The position numbers were made by a program, and so were the translations under genes. From positions 806,001 to 870,000 of the forward strand of contig CAWHJN010000001.1 of assembly GCA_963829705.1 (NCBI GenBank): DNA of 64,000 bases, in the 5' to 3' direction. A model generated the notes under the pieces. The model did no database searches. It was not told the DNA's origin and saw only the letters and a program-made list of their open reading frames with translations. Positions 1 to 8,709 of this stretch are shown here, piece by piece. This stretch comes from CAWHJN01 sp963829705. GTDB taxonomy: Bacteria > Bacteroidota > Rhodothermia > Rhodothermales > BA12. Positions within the stretch are counted from its first letter, which is position 1, and every line of letters starts with the position of its first letter.

Positions 1-114
1 GTATTCCTGGCCTTCGGCGACCTGCGCCTGGGCGGTTTCTTCCTGCGCGTACACCGACGGAGTGGCGACGCCCACGAACAGCAAAAAGGCCAGCAGCGCG
101 AACACGTGTTTCAT
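1..114 (-). CDS. Secreted protein, N-terminal fragment
   Basis: Only the first 38 codons lie in the window; the gene runs off the left edge. The translation begins MKHVFALLAFLLFVGVATPS and has the three parts of a Sec signal peptide: a short basic start, a hydrophobic core, and a likely cleavage site after VYA-Q at about residue 23. The mature part visible is rich in Q, E and A. The product is therefore exported, but the fragment is too short to assign a family. A good Bacteroidota-type promoter candidate lies about 90 bp upstream of the start codon. Confidence 0.6.
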   Translation of the reverse strand, partial: MKHVFALLAFLLFVGVATPSVYAQEETAQAQVAEGQEY

Positions 115-202
115 AAGTCAGAGGGGGATGTGATGAGTGGGTGTGTCAGGGTCGTAAGAAATGCCAGGACCGTTCCGCCCGGCAGCAGCACGTACAGAAC
201 GG

Positions 203-233
203 CTAAGATAGGCATTTATTAGCCTTTACCGAA
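203..233 (-). promoter_or_regulatory. Candidate Bacteroidota-type promoter with overlapping inverted repeat
   Basis: Read on the minus strand there is TTCG (positions 230-233), a 19-nt spacer, and TATCTTAG (203-210). These are close to the -33 TTTG / -7 TAnnTTTG consensus of Bacteroidota. An inverted repeat GGCTAA...TTAGCC (219-224 and 201-206) covers the -7 box and could be an operator. Transcription would start near 196 and leave a leader of about 80 nt before the secreted protein gene. The role is inferred from sequence only. Confidence 0.35.
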
Positions 234-322
234 CCGAGGTTCCGCCTGAAACCGCTTCCCATCGACCGCGCACTGCTACACCGTGGCACCTAAACTGGAC
301 ACCCCTGCCCTTGCTGCGTGGC

Positions 323-1045
323 TCAGAAGTTAGGTCCGAGCGCGTTCTCGCGGTAGAAATCGTCCACGATGCGAACGGCCTCGATAGGGTCGTCGGTGAG
401 CTGGAACAGGTCCAGGTCACCCTCCGAAATATTGCCCGCCGCCAGCATCGTCTCGCGCAGCCAGCCCACCAGGCCGCTCCAGTAGTCCGTCCCCATGAGC
501 ACGACGGGAAAGCGCGCGGACTTGCCCGTCTGGATGAGCGTCAGCGACTCGAAGAGTTCGTCGAGCGTGCCGAAGCCGCCGGGCAGCACGATAAAGCCCT
601 GCGCGTACTTGACGAACATCGTCTTGCGGACGAAGAAAAAGTCGAAGTCGATGAGCTTGTCGCGGTCGATGTAGGGGTTGTGCCCCTGCTCATGCGGAAT
701 GACGATGTTGAGCCCGACCGATACGCCTTCTGCCTCGCGCGCGCCCTTGTTGCCGGCTTCCATGATGCCCGGCCCGCCGCCGGTGATGATACCGTAGCCT
801 TTTTTGACGAGTTCGCGCGCCACCTCTTCGCCCATCTGGTAGGCCGGATGGCCGGGCTGGGTGCGGGCGGAGCCGAAGATGGACACGCACGGCCCGAGCT
901 TCGAGAGCGTCTCGAAGCCGTTGACGAACTCGCTCATGATGCGGAAGACGCGCCAGAGGTCTTTGACTTGCTTGCGCTCCCACGCCACTACTTCCTGCTG
1001 CGTCATGCGGTCGGGCTGGGCGATGGGGGTCTGGGGGGATTCCAT
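323..1045 (-). CDS. LOG family / TIGR00730-type Rossmann-fold protein
   Basis: A 240-residue protein of the lysine-decarboxylase-like (LOG) family, which in characterised members hydrolyses nucleoside 5'-monophosphates (cytokinin-activating phosphoribohydrolase activity). The diagnostic PGGFGTLDE motif is present in the second half, and GPCVSIFGSART and ITGGGPGIMEAGNKGA mark the nucleotide-binding part. The frame is open further upstream (possible ATG at 1081). The start at 1045 (MESPQTP) was preferred because conserved sequence begins soon after it and the length then matches the family. It is monocistronic as far as can be seen. The true substrate in this organism is unknown. Confidence 0.85.
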   Translation of the reverse strand: MESPQTPIAQPDRMTQQEVVAWERKQVKDLWRVFRIMSEFVNGFETLSKLGPCVSIFGSARTQPGHPAYQMGEEVARELVKKGYGIITGGGPGIMEAGNKGAREAEGVSVGLNIVIPHEQGHNPYIDRDKLIDFDFFFVRKTMFVKYAQGFIVLPGGFGTLDELFESLTLIQTGKSARFPVVLMGTDYWSGLVGWLRETMLAAGNISEGDLDLFQLTDDPIEAVRIVDDFYRENALGPNF

Positions 1046-1195
1046 GTAGGCAGAGGGATGGGGAAGAAAAAGGGACGTCATCGGGGGTCCAGAAGAAAGC
1101 TCTCTACGGTATCGGCAAGCGAGGGCGTCAGAAAAGCGGAACCGCCCCACGACCAGAGGCCGGGGGCGGTTCCAGTACCGAGAGAAGACCGTGGA

Positions 1196-1873
1196 TTAGC
1201 GGTCGCCCTGCGCCGCCTGCTCGCGGAACTCGTCGTTGGCGAAGATGGCGATCTCGACGCGGCGGTTGAGCGCCCGGCCCGAGTCGGTGTCGTTCGAGGC
1301 CACGGGGGCCGTCTCGCCCTTGCCGATGGTCGTGATGCGGCTGCGCGAGATGCCCTGGCTCATCAGGTACTGCGCCGCCGCTGCCGCGCGCTCTTCCGAG
1401 AGCCCCATGTTGAAGTCGTCCGAGCCCACCGAGTCGGTGTGGCCGTAGATGACCACGTCGGTGTTGTCGTACTTGTTCAGGCTCGCGGCGAGGTCGACGA
1501 GGTCAGTACGCGCCTGCGACTGGAGCGTGCTCTTGCCAAAGTCGAACAGGATGGCGTTGTCGAAGGTGATCTGGATGCCCTCGCCCACGCGCTCGACGTT
1601 GGCGTTGGCGAGTTCCTCGTCGAGCTCTTCGGCCTGCTTGTCCATCTGCCGCCCGATGACGGCCCCGGCAGCGCCGCCGACGGCGGCACCGATGATAGCC
1701 CCTTTGGCCGTGTTGCCCTGCGTCTTGCCGATGATGCCGCCGATGACGGCCCCGGCACCCGCGCCGGCGGTAGCGCCCTTGCCGGTGTTGTTCATGCTGG
1801 CGCAGCCCGTCATTGAGATGCCGCCGATCAGAAAGGCGAACGCGAGGAAGTAGGTGGAGAACGTCTGTTTCAT
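1196..1873 (-). CDS. OmpA family lipoprotein with glycine-zipper domain
   Basis: A 225-residue outer-membrane lipoprotein. The signal peptide ends in lipobox MTGC with the lipidated Cys at residue 24. A glycine/alanine-rich segment (about residues 33-75, repeated GAxxGAxIG patterns) resembles glycine-zipper domains. The C-terminal half is an OmpA-like peptidoglycan-binding domain, with IYGHTDSVGS followed by NxGLSERAAA-type and RRVEIAI elements. The likely role is non-covalent anchoring of the outer membrane to peptidoglycan, as for YiaD-like proteins. It is divergent from the nucleotidyltransferase gene, and 274 bp separate the two start codons. The family assignment is secure; the physiological role is inferred. 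Confidence 0.9.
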   Translation of the reverse strand: MKQTFSTYFLAFAFLIGGISMTGCASMNNTGKGATAGAGAGAVIGGIIGKTQGNTAKGAIIGAAVGGAAGAVIGRQMDKQAEELDEELANANVERVGEGIQITFDNAILFDFGKSTLQSQARTDLVDLAASLNKYDNTDVVIYGHTDSVGSDDFNMGLSEERAAAAAQYLMSQGISRSRITTIGKGETAPVASNDTDSGRALNRRVEIAIFANDEFREQAAQGDR

Positions 1874-2147
1874 GGGTAGAAGATGGTTCGAGTGGATGGT
1901 GATGCGTTCCGAGAAGCTCTCCCAGACGAATCGCGTGCCGCAGAAAGCCTGGCCACGCGGCTGTGTTCTCGAAAGCGGGCTTCTGATACAAAGGATTCAC
2001 GAATGAACGAGGGTCTCGCCTGCTTCATGCCGTTGGCAGCTCGGCACGATCTTCTCGCATTCGTCTCTTTTACTGGACACGGCGAGCGGAAACGGGAGCA
2101 CGTCGTGACCCGTACTGTCCCGTTCCTTTTTTCCACACATTCGACTT

Positions 2148-3146
2148 ATGAAGCTGATCATCCCGATGGCCGGGCGCGGCACGCGCGTCCGCCCCCACTC
2201 GCACGTCACCCCTAAACCCCTGCTCCACGTGCGAGGCAAAAGCATGGTCGAGCGCATCGTCCGCACGTTCATGGACGTGCTGCCGCGCCCGCTCACCGAG
2301 GCCATCTTCGTGCTCGGGCCCGACTTCGGCGAAGGCGTACGCGACCAGCTCCGGGACATCTGCCAGGAATACGGCATCGAGGCGCATTTCGCCGTGCAGG
2401 ACGTGGCGCAGGGCACCGCTCACGCCGTCTACTGCGCGGGCGAACACCTCGAAGGCGAGGGCATCGTCGTCTTTGCCGACACGCTCTTTTACATGGACCA
2501 GAACCTCTCCCTCGAAGACGCCGACGCCGTCGCGTGGGTAAAATGGGTCGAGGACCCGTCGCGCTTTGGCGTGGCCGTGCGCGAGAACGACCGCATCGTG
2601 AGCTTTGTCGAGAAGCCGCAGACGCTCATCTCACACGAAGCGCTCATCGGCATCTATTACATCAAAGACCTGAAAGGCCTGGGGGATGAAATCCAGCGGC
2701 TGATGGATGAGGACGTGCGCGGCCACGGAGGCGAGTTTCAGCTTACCGACGCGATGGACGGCCTGCTCAAAAAAGGCAAGGTGTTCAAAACGGCGTCGGT
2801 CACCGAGTGGCTCGACTGCGGCACCATCCCCGCACTCATGGACACGACGAAGGTCATCCTCGACTTCGAAAAGGACGAGCCCGTCGAAGGGACGGTCGAG
2901 AACAGCGTCGTCATCGAACCCGTGTACGTGGGCGAAGGGGCCGTCGTCAAGAACTCGGTGATCGGCCCGTACGCCTCTATCGAGCCGGGCGCGACGGTCA
3001 ACAACTCGGTCGTGCGCGATTCTATCGTCTTCGCCCACGGCAGCGTCACCGACAGCGCGCTGCGCGACTCGATGATTGGCCAGCACGCCGAGGTGAAAAA
3101 CGTCTCGCAGCCCGTCAACGTCGGCGACCACGCGACCCTTGGCTGA
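2148..3146 (+). CDS. Sugar-phosphate nucleotidyltransferase with C-terminal beta-helix
   Basis: A 332-residue enzyme that should transfer a nucleotide to a sugar 1-phosphate, making an NDP-sugar for surface polysaccharide or cell-wall synthesis. The N-terminal signature (IIPMAGRGTRVRP, then TPKPLLHVRGK) is the NTP-binding loop and lysine of the RmlA/GlmU/GalU fold. A catalytic-domain core follows to about residue 235. The last 90 residues contain hexapeptide-like repeats (SVVIEPVYVGEGAVVKNSVI...) predicting a left-handed beta-helix, as in glucose-1-phosphate thymidylyl/adenylyltransferase-like proteins. The specific sugar and nucleotide cannot be read from sequence. It is followed by an intrinsic terminator. 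Confidence 0.88.
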   Translation: MKLIIPMAGRGTRVRPHSHVTPKPLLHVRGKSMVERIVRTFMDVLPRPLTEAIFVLGPDFGEGVRDQLRDICQEYGIEAHFAVQDVAQGTAHAVYCAGEHLEGEGIVVFADTLFYMDQNLSLEDADAVAWVKWVEDPSRFGVAVRENDRIVSFVEKPQTLISHEALIGIYYIKDLKGLGDEIQRLMDEDVRGHGGEFQLTDAMDGLLKKGKVFKTASVTEWLDCGTIPALMDTTKVILDFEKDEPVEGTVENSVVIEPVYVGEGAVVKNSVIGPYASIEPGATVNNSVVRDSIVFAHGSVTDSALRDSMIGQHAEVKNVSQPVNVGDHATLG

Positions 3147-3168
3147 TTCTGTCCTCTGCGATTCCATA

Positions 3169-3201
3169 CCTCCGGGGTGTTGAGCGACCCCGGAGGTTTT
3201 T
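3169..3201 (+). terminator. Intrinsic terminator after nucleotidyltransferase
   Basis: A perfect 10-bp stem CCTCCGGGGT / ACCCCGGAGG with an 8-nt loop is followed by TTTTT. It ends only 8 bp before the mutS2 start codon, so mutS2 needs its own transcript start inside or next to the hairpin, or depends on read-through. Confidence 0.85.
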
Positions 3202-3209
3202 GACCTCTT

Positions 3210-5595
3210 ATGCACCTCCACCCCGACACGACGGAAACGAAGCTGGGCTTCGACGTGCTGCGCGACAAGATGGCGGCGTCGGCGATGAGTCCGGTCGGAG
3301 CGGAGAAGCTGCGGGCGATGCGTCCGTGCGCGACCGCCGACGAGGCGCGGAGCGAGATGCAGCGCGTGGGCGAACTGCTCGATGCGCTGCGCTTCGACGA
3401 CCCGTTTCCGCTGGCAGCTTTTCCCGACGTGCGAGCCGTTTTGCGGCGCGTGGCTCCCGAGGGCGGCTACGCCTCCGTCGAAGACCTCGCCGACCTGCGG
3501 CGCGTGCTTGGCGTGGCGGCGCGGGTGCGGGCGTACCTGGGCACGCGGCAGGAGAAATACGCCGCGCTGTCGAAGGTGGCTAAAAACCTCGTGCCCGCCG
3601 ACGCGCTCGAACGCCACCTCGACCGCATCCTCGACGCCGAGGGGCGGCTGCGCGACGACGCCTCGCCCGAACTCGCCCGCCTACGCCGCGCCATCGTGCA
3701 GGCGCAGTCTCGTTTGCGGTCGCAGCTCACGAGCGCGCTCAAACAGGCCATCGAAGACGGTTACGCCGCCGACGAGCAGCCGACGATCCGGGGCGGGCGC
3801 ATGGTGATCCCCGTCCGGGCCGAGGCGCGGCGGCGCGTGCAAGGGTTCGTCCACGACACGTCCGCGACGGGCCAGACGGTGTACGTCGAGCCCACGTCGG
3901 TCCTCGAACTCAACAACGAGGTGCGCGAGATGGAAGCCGCCGAGGCGCGCGAAATCGAGCGGATCCTGAAAAGCGTCGCCGCCGAGATCCGGCAGGTGCG
4001 GCCCGACGTGGAGGCGTCAACCGGGGCGCTCGTGCGGCTCGACGTGCTGCACGCCAAAGCACGCCTCGCCCGCGCCCTCGACGCGCACGCGCCCGAGGTC
4101 ACCGACGACGGCATCCTCGCGCTCAGAGACGCCCGCCACCCGCTGCTCGCGCTGCGTTTCAAAGACGAGAAGCGCACCGTCGTGCCGCTGACGCTCACGC
4201 TGGGCGGCGACTTCCGCACGCTCGTCATCACCGGCCCCAACGCGGGCGGCAAGTCGGTGGCGATGAAAAGCGTGGGCCTGCTCGTGCTGATGGTGGGCTA
4301 TGGCATCCCCATCCCCGCCGACCGCGCCTCGGCGGTCTCGTTTTTCGATACCCTCATCGTCGACATCGGCGACGAGCAGACCATCGAGGAAGACCTCTCG
4401 ACGTTCACCTCGCACGTCAAGACACTCAAGCACCTCGTCGCCCGCGCCGACAACCGCTCGCTCGTGCTGCTCGACGAGGCCGGAACCGGCACCGACCCCG
4501 GTGAGGGCGGCGCGCTGGCACAGGCGGTACTCGAACACCTCACCGACGTGGGCGCGCGCACGATCGCGACGACGCACATCGGCGCGCTCAAGGTGTTTGC
4601 CCACGACCGCGCGGGCGTCGAGAACGGCGCGATGCTGTTCGATCAGGACACGCTGAGTCCAACCTACAAGCTGCAAACGGGCGTGCCTGGCTCGTCGTAC
4701 GCCTTCGAGATCGCAGGCCGCGAGGGGCTGGACGATGCGTTACTCGACCGGGCAAGGGCGCTGCTGGGCACGCGGCAGACGGCGCTGGAAGAACTCATCG
4801 TCGCGCTCGAAGACGCCCGGCACGCCGTCGAAACGGAACGCGCAGAGGCGCTGGCGGCGCGGCGCGAGGCCGAGCGCGCCGAGGCGCGGTTCCGCGAGCG
4901 CGACGAAGCCATGCGAACGCAGCGGACCACACTCAAGCAGCAGGCCCTCGACGAAGCCGAGCGCATCGTGAAGGGTGCCAACGCCCGCGTCGAGCAGACC
5001 ATCCGCGAGATCCGCGAGGCGCAGGCGGCGAAGGAAGCCACGAAGGAAGCCCGCGCCGGGCTCGAAGACTTCGCCGCGCGCGTGACCGAGCAGCAGGCTC
5101 GCACCCGCCCGAAGCCGCCGCGCCGCGCCGCCGAGCCGCGCCGCGACGTTATCGCAGTGGGCGACCAGGTGGTGATCGAGGGCGGCACGACGGCGGCGGA
5201 GGTGCTCGAAATCAAAGGCGCGGACGCGGTGATCGCGCAGGGCGCCATCAAGCTTCGCACGCCGCTGGCCGGGCTTCGAAAAGTGGGCGGAAAATCGCCC
5301 CAGAAGGTCGTCGTCAAAAACAGCGCGGCGGGCGGCTTGACGGCGCTCCACGCCCGCACGCGCATCGACCTGCGCGGGCAGCGCGTCGAGGATGCGCTCG
5401 CGGAAGTGGACCGGTTGCTCGACGAGGCGCTGGCGGCGGGCGTGGCGCACGTCGAGATCCTCCACGGCAAGGGCACAGGCGCGCTCCGCCTCGCCATCCG
5501 CGACCACCTCAAAGCGCGGCGCGACGTGGCAGGCTTCGACGACGCCCCGCACGAGCAGGGCGGACCCGGGCGTGACGCACGTGGCACTGGCGTAG
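3210..5595 (+). CDS. mutS2: Endonuclease MutS2 (C-terminal frameshift)
   Basis: MutS2 is a MutS-like ATPase with a C-terminal Smr nuclease domain, implicated in suppressing recombination and in rescuing collided ribosomes. Visible in order: the N-terminal core/lever region, Walker A TGPNAGGKS near residue 343, Walker B LVLLDEAGTGTDP, a long Glu/Arg/Ala-rich coiled coil (about 515-630), a KOW-like segment, and the Smr domain (RIDLRGQRVEDALAEVD ... LHGKGTGALR). The uninterrupted frame runs on to 5705, but its last ~45 residues are unrelated to the family. Dropping one G of CCCGGG near 5570 gives the expected ending GGPGVTHVALA and a stop at 5593-5595 (794 residues). A base insertion or sequencing error is therefore likely. 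Confidence 0.93.
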
Positions 5596-5679
5596 AGAGG
5601 TACGAGGGAGAGAAAATGGCTCTGGAAACCGCCGCGCGGACCGGCGTGTACGGGGAGTCCGTTCATTTCCTCTTCCTCT

Positions 5680-7764
5680 GTGATTCCGCTCCGCTCGCGC
5701 ATTGAAGAAGCCCGCCACGCCGGGTTCATCGGGCGCGCGGAGCAGCGGGAGGCGTTCGTGGCGCTACTGGAAGCGCCCGCGCCGGAGGCCAACCTGGTGT
5801 ACGTGCATGGCCCGGCAGGCATCGGCAAATCGACGCTGCTGAACGAATACGCATTCTGCGCGCGGGAAGCCGGATGGGACATCTTCGCGCTCGACCTGCG
5901 CGACGCCGAACCGTCGGTGGAGGCGCTGCACGCCTTTATCGCCTCGCGCGCGCCGTTCACGGTCGACGCTTCCGGCCTGCGCCTCGCGCCCGATGCCCCG
6001 GCGCGCTTCGTGCTGCTGCTCGACACGTGCGAGTCGGCAGGGGAGGCGGGCGAGCGGGTGATGCTGCACCTGCTGGATGTGCTGCCGCGCGAAGGTCTCG
6101 TCGTGGCGGCGGGGCGTGGCACGGGCGGCACGCGGCTGCACACCGACACCGGCTGGCGGGCGCTCACGCGCTGGCAACCGCTCTCGGTGCTCGAACGCGA
6201 AGAAGGGCGGGCGCTGCTCGACGCCCGGCAGGTGCCATCGGATCAGCAGGAAAGCGTGCTCGACTTCGCCAGCGGCCATCCCCTCGCGCTCTCGCTCGTC
6301 GCCGATGCCTTCGAGCAGAACCCCGATTACCACTTCGAGCCCGAAGCCGCCCCCGACGTGACGGCGGCGCTGCTGCGGCGCTTCGTCGACCAGATCCCCG
6401 ACCGCGCGCACCGCCACGCGCTCTATGCCATCGGATTGCCGCCCGTCACCGACGAGCCGCTACTGGCTTCGATGCTCGACACCGACGACGTCTACGCGCT
6501 CTTCGAGTGGCTGCGGAGCCGTTCGTTCGTCGAAAACACCGCGCGGGGGGTGCAGCCGCACGAGCTGGTGCGGAACGTGCTCGCCGCCGACCTGCGCTGG
6601 CGCAACCCCGACCTGTTCGAGACGCTGCACCGCCGCGCCCGCGAGCACTACGCAGCGCGCCTGGCCTCGCCCCGCGCCGCCCACTCGCGTGTACTGGCCG
6701 ATTACCTCTTCCTCTTCCGCGACAACCCGCTCGTGCAACCGCTGCTGAGTCGGCTGCGAACGCAGTGGGCCGGGCGCACGCTGCGCGAGAGCCAGCCCCT
6801 CTCCCCTGCCGACAGCGACGCCGTGGCCGCCCTCGTCGCGCTGCACGAAGGCGAGGACGCCGCGCGCTGGGCCACCTACTGGATGCGCGAGCAACCCCAG
6901 AGCGTCCACGTCTATCACGACGACGCGGGCCACCTGTGCGGCTGCCTGTTTGCGCTGCGCCTCACCCCCGACGGTGCCGCCGCTACCGAAGACCCCGCCG
7001 TACAGGCCGCGTACACGTACATGGCCGGGCACACCCCGCTGCGGCCCGGCGAGGCTGCTGTGCATTTTCGCTTCTGGATGGGCCGCGACCATTACCAGGG
7101 CCTCTCACCCGAACAGTGCCTCGTCTTCGCCGACACCGTCCGCCACTACCTCACCACCCCTAGGCTGGCGTGGACGTTTCTGCCCTGTGCCCAGCCTGAA
7201 ATGTGGGACCTGGTGTTTCGCTTCGTGGGACTGAATCGGCTTCACGAGGCCGCCTACACATCGGGCGACGCCGAGATGGCCGTCTACGGGCTCGACTGGC
7301 GCGTGGTGCCCCCCGCCGTCTGGCTCGAAACCATCGCCGCGCAGGGGTTGCTGGCTACGCAACACCGCAAGCCTCCGGTGGAGCAGACGTTCAACGTGCT
7401 GTCGGAAGACGCCTTCGCCGAAGCCGTCAAGGACGTGCTGCAACGGTACACGCAGCCGCAGGCGCTGCTGGGCAACCCGCTGCTGGGCACGCGGCTGTTG
7501 AGCGCCCACACCCCCGCCGAGGCGGCGATGAACGCGCTGCGCAACTGGATCACCGCGCACGTGGACGCGCTCGAACAATCGCCCCGCAAGGTGAAGATGG
7601 CCCGCGCGCTGCGCGCTACCTACCTCGACCCCGTGGGCACGCAGGAGCGCGCCGCCGAAGCCCTCGACCTGCCCTTCAGCACGTACCGCCGCCACCTGCG
7701 CGCCGGGCTGGAAAACGTGGCCGAGGTGCTCTGGAAACACGAAGTGGCAGGCACGCTCCTGTGA
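5680..7764 (+). CDS. AAA/STAND ATPase with GNAT-like and C-terminal HTH-like regions (putative regulator)
   Basis: A 694-residue protein with a GTG start. The N-terminal third is a P-loop ATPase with Walker A GPAGIGKST at about residues 45-53, and LLLDTCESAGEAGER as a likely Walker B region. The middle (about 385-545) resembles a GNAT acetyltransferase fold (VYHDDAGHLCGCLFALRL ... FRFWMGRDHYQG). The C-terminal ~80 residues end in a segment like a sigma-4/LuxR helix-turn-helix (TQERAAEALDLPFSTYRRHL). I recognise this ATPase-GNAT-HTH layout as a family of large regulators, but no member's function is assigned here. Its 3' end faces an intergenic region with repeated CGTAACG boxes upstream of two ferritin-like genes, suggesting but not proving that it controls them. 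Confidence 0.7.
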   Translation: MIPLRSRIEEARHAGFIGRAEQREAFVALLEAPAPEANLVYVHGPAGIGKSTLLNEYAFCAREAGWDIFALDLRDAEPSVEALHAFIASRAPFTVDASGLRLAPDAPARFVLLLDTCESAGEAGERVMLHLLDVLPREGLVVAAGRGTGGTRLHTDTGWRALTRWQPLSVLEREEGRALLDARQVPSDQQESVLDFASGHPLALSLVADAFEQNPDYHFEPEAAPDVTAALLRRFVDQIPDRAHRHALYAIGLPPVTDEPLLASMLDTDDVYALFEWLRSRSFVENTARGVQPHELVRNVLAADLRWRNPDLFETLHRRAREHYAARLASPRAAHSRVLADYLFLFRDNPLVQPLLSRLRTQWAGRTLRESQPLSPADSDAVAALVALHEGEDAARWATYWMREQPQSVHVYHDDAGHLCGCLFALRLTPDGAAATEDPAVQAAYTYMAGHTPLRPGEAAVHFRFWMGRDHYQGLSPEQCLVFADTVRHYLTTPRLAWTFLPCAQPEMWDLVFRFVGLNRLHEAAYTSGDAEMAVYGLDWRVVPPAVWLETIAAQGLLATQHRKPPVEQTFNVLSEDAFAEAVKDVLQRYTQPQALLGNPLLGTRLLSAHTPAEAAMNALRNWITAHVDALEQSPRKVKMARALRATYLDPVGTQERAAEALDLPFSTYRRHLRAGLENVAEVLWKHEVAGTLL

Positions 7765-7782
7765 GGCACCGCGCTCGGTGCC
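7765..7782 (+). other. Hairpin directly after regulator stop codon
   Basis: A perfect 7-bp stem GGCACCG / CGGTGCC with a 4-nt loop starts at the base after the TGA of the ATPase regulator. There is no T-run, so it is either an RNA 3'-end stabiliser or a weak terminator. Confidence 0.4.
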
Positions 7783-7811
7783 GCGCTGCGCGCCGCAACC
7801 TGCTACGAGCG

Positions 7812-7871
7812 CGTAACGGCATGGTACAGGGCCGTAACGTGGAAAAAACTGCGTGCCACGATAGCGTTACG
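7812..7871. promoter_or_regulatory. Array of three CGTAACG boxes (putative operator)
   Basis: CGTAACG occurs at 7812-7818 and 7833-7839, and its inverse CGTTACG at 7865-7871. Spacings are 21 and 32 bp, close to two and three turns of DNA, so all boxes lie on the same helix face. This is the arrangement expected for cooperative binding of a regulator. The array sits between the HTH-bearing ATPase gene and the ferritin-like pair. The function is inferred. Confidence 0.4.
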
Positions 7872-7904
7872 ACTGCCAAAGTGAGCAAAAGGTGAACAGC
7901 ATCC

Positions 7905-7940
7905 GGGCTTTTCCAGCGGACATAAAGCCCCCTACCCTTG
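7905..7940 (+). promoter_or_regulatory. Candidate promoter with inverted repeat ahead of ferritin-like genes
   Basis: TTTTCC near 7910 and TACCCTTG (7933-7940) are about 19 nt apart and approximate the Bacteroidota -33/-7 pair. A perfect 7-bp inverted repeat GGGCTTT (7905-7911) / AAAGCCC (7924-7930) overlaps the -33 side. The predicted leader to the first ferritin-like gene is about 55 nt. Confidence 0.3.
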
Positions 7941-8001
7941 TTGGCAGCAACCCGGGCAGACACCTACCTGCTCTCCGCACCACAACCCGATTCAGACCTG
8001 T

Positions 8002-8694
8002 ATGAACCTCCTCCGCACCCTCCAGCAGCCCGAGGCTGCCGTCACGCTCCGCACGTCACGGCGTCGCTTCTTCGCCATCGGCGGAGCGGCTGCGCTGCTG
8101 GCCGCCTGCGATTCCACCGACGACGACGATGCTGACGTTATCCTCGACTTCTCCAGCGATTTCGGCGTGCTCAACTACGCCTATGCCCTCGAACAACTCG
8201 AAGCTGCGTTCTATACGCAGGTCGTCGCCACGCCCTACAGCGGCATAAACGCGGCAGAGACGCAGATCATGAACGACCTGAAGGCGCACGAAATCATCCA
8301 CCGCGATTTTTTCAAGACCGCGCTCGGCTCTAACGCCATCCCCGCTCTCGAGGTGGACTTCTCGTCCATCGACTTCACGAGCCGCACCAGCGTGCTCGGT
8401 GCCGCCAAGACGTTCGAAGACCTTGGTGTGGCTGCCTACAACGGCGCGGGCAAGTACATCCAGAACACCGATTACCTGACCATCGCCGGTAAGATCGTGT
8501 CGGTGGAAGCCCGCCACGCCGCCGCCATCCGCGACCTGCTCGAACCGCTCTCGGACAACTTCGCCGACCTGACGACGCTTACGGCACTCGGTGCCGCGCC
8601 CACCAACGGCCTCGACGGCGCGCTGAAGCCCGGCGACGTGCTCGGCCTGGCATCGGCCTACATCGGCACGGGCATCGCCGTCCGCAACACCTGA
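8002..8694 (+). CDS. Ferritin-like domain lipoprotein with Tat signal
   Basis: A 230-residue protein beginning with a twin-arginine type signal (SRRRFFAIGGAAALL) that runs directly into a lipobox-like LLAAC, so it is probably exported folded and lipid-anchored. The mature part belongs to the ferritin-like / desiccation-related group (Ferritin_2 type). Four helices carry Glu and His at metal-ligand-like positions: LNYAYALEQLEAAFY, KAHEIIHRDFF, and SVEARHAAAIRDL. It forms a two-gene unit with the next gene (15-bp gap). These proteins are linked to stress or desiccation in other bacteria, but their biochemistry is unsettled. The acidic run after the Cys (STDDDDAD) may be a linker. Confidence 0.8.
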   Translation: MNLLRTLQQPEAAVTLRTSRRRFFAIGGAAALLAACDSTDDDDADVILDFSSDFGVLNYAYALEQLEAAFYTQVVATPYSGINAAETQIMNDLKAHEIIHRDFFKTALGSNAIPALEVDFSSIDFTSRTSVLGAAKTFEDLGVAAYNGAGKYIQNTDYLTIAGKIVSVEARHAAAIRDLLEPLSDNFADLTTLTALGAAPTNGLDGALKPGDVLGLASAYIGTGIAVRNT

Positions 8695-8709
8695 TCCTGA
8701 ACAACGACT

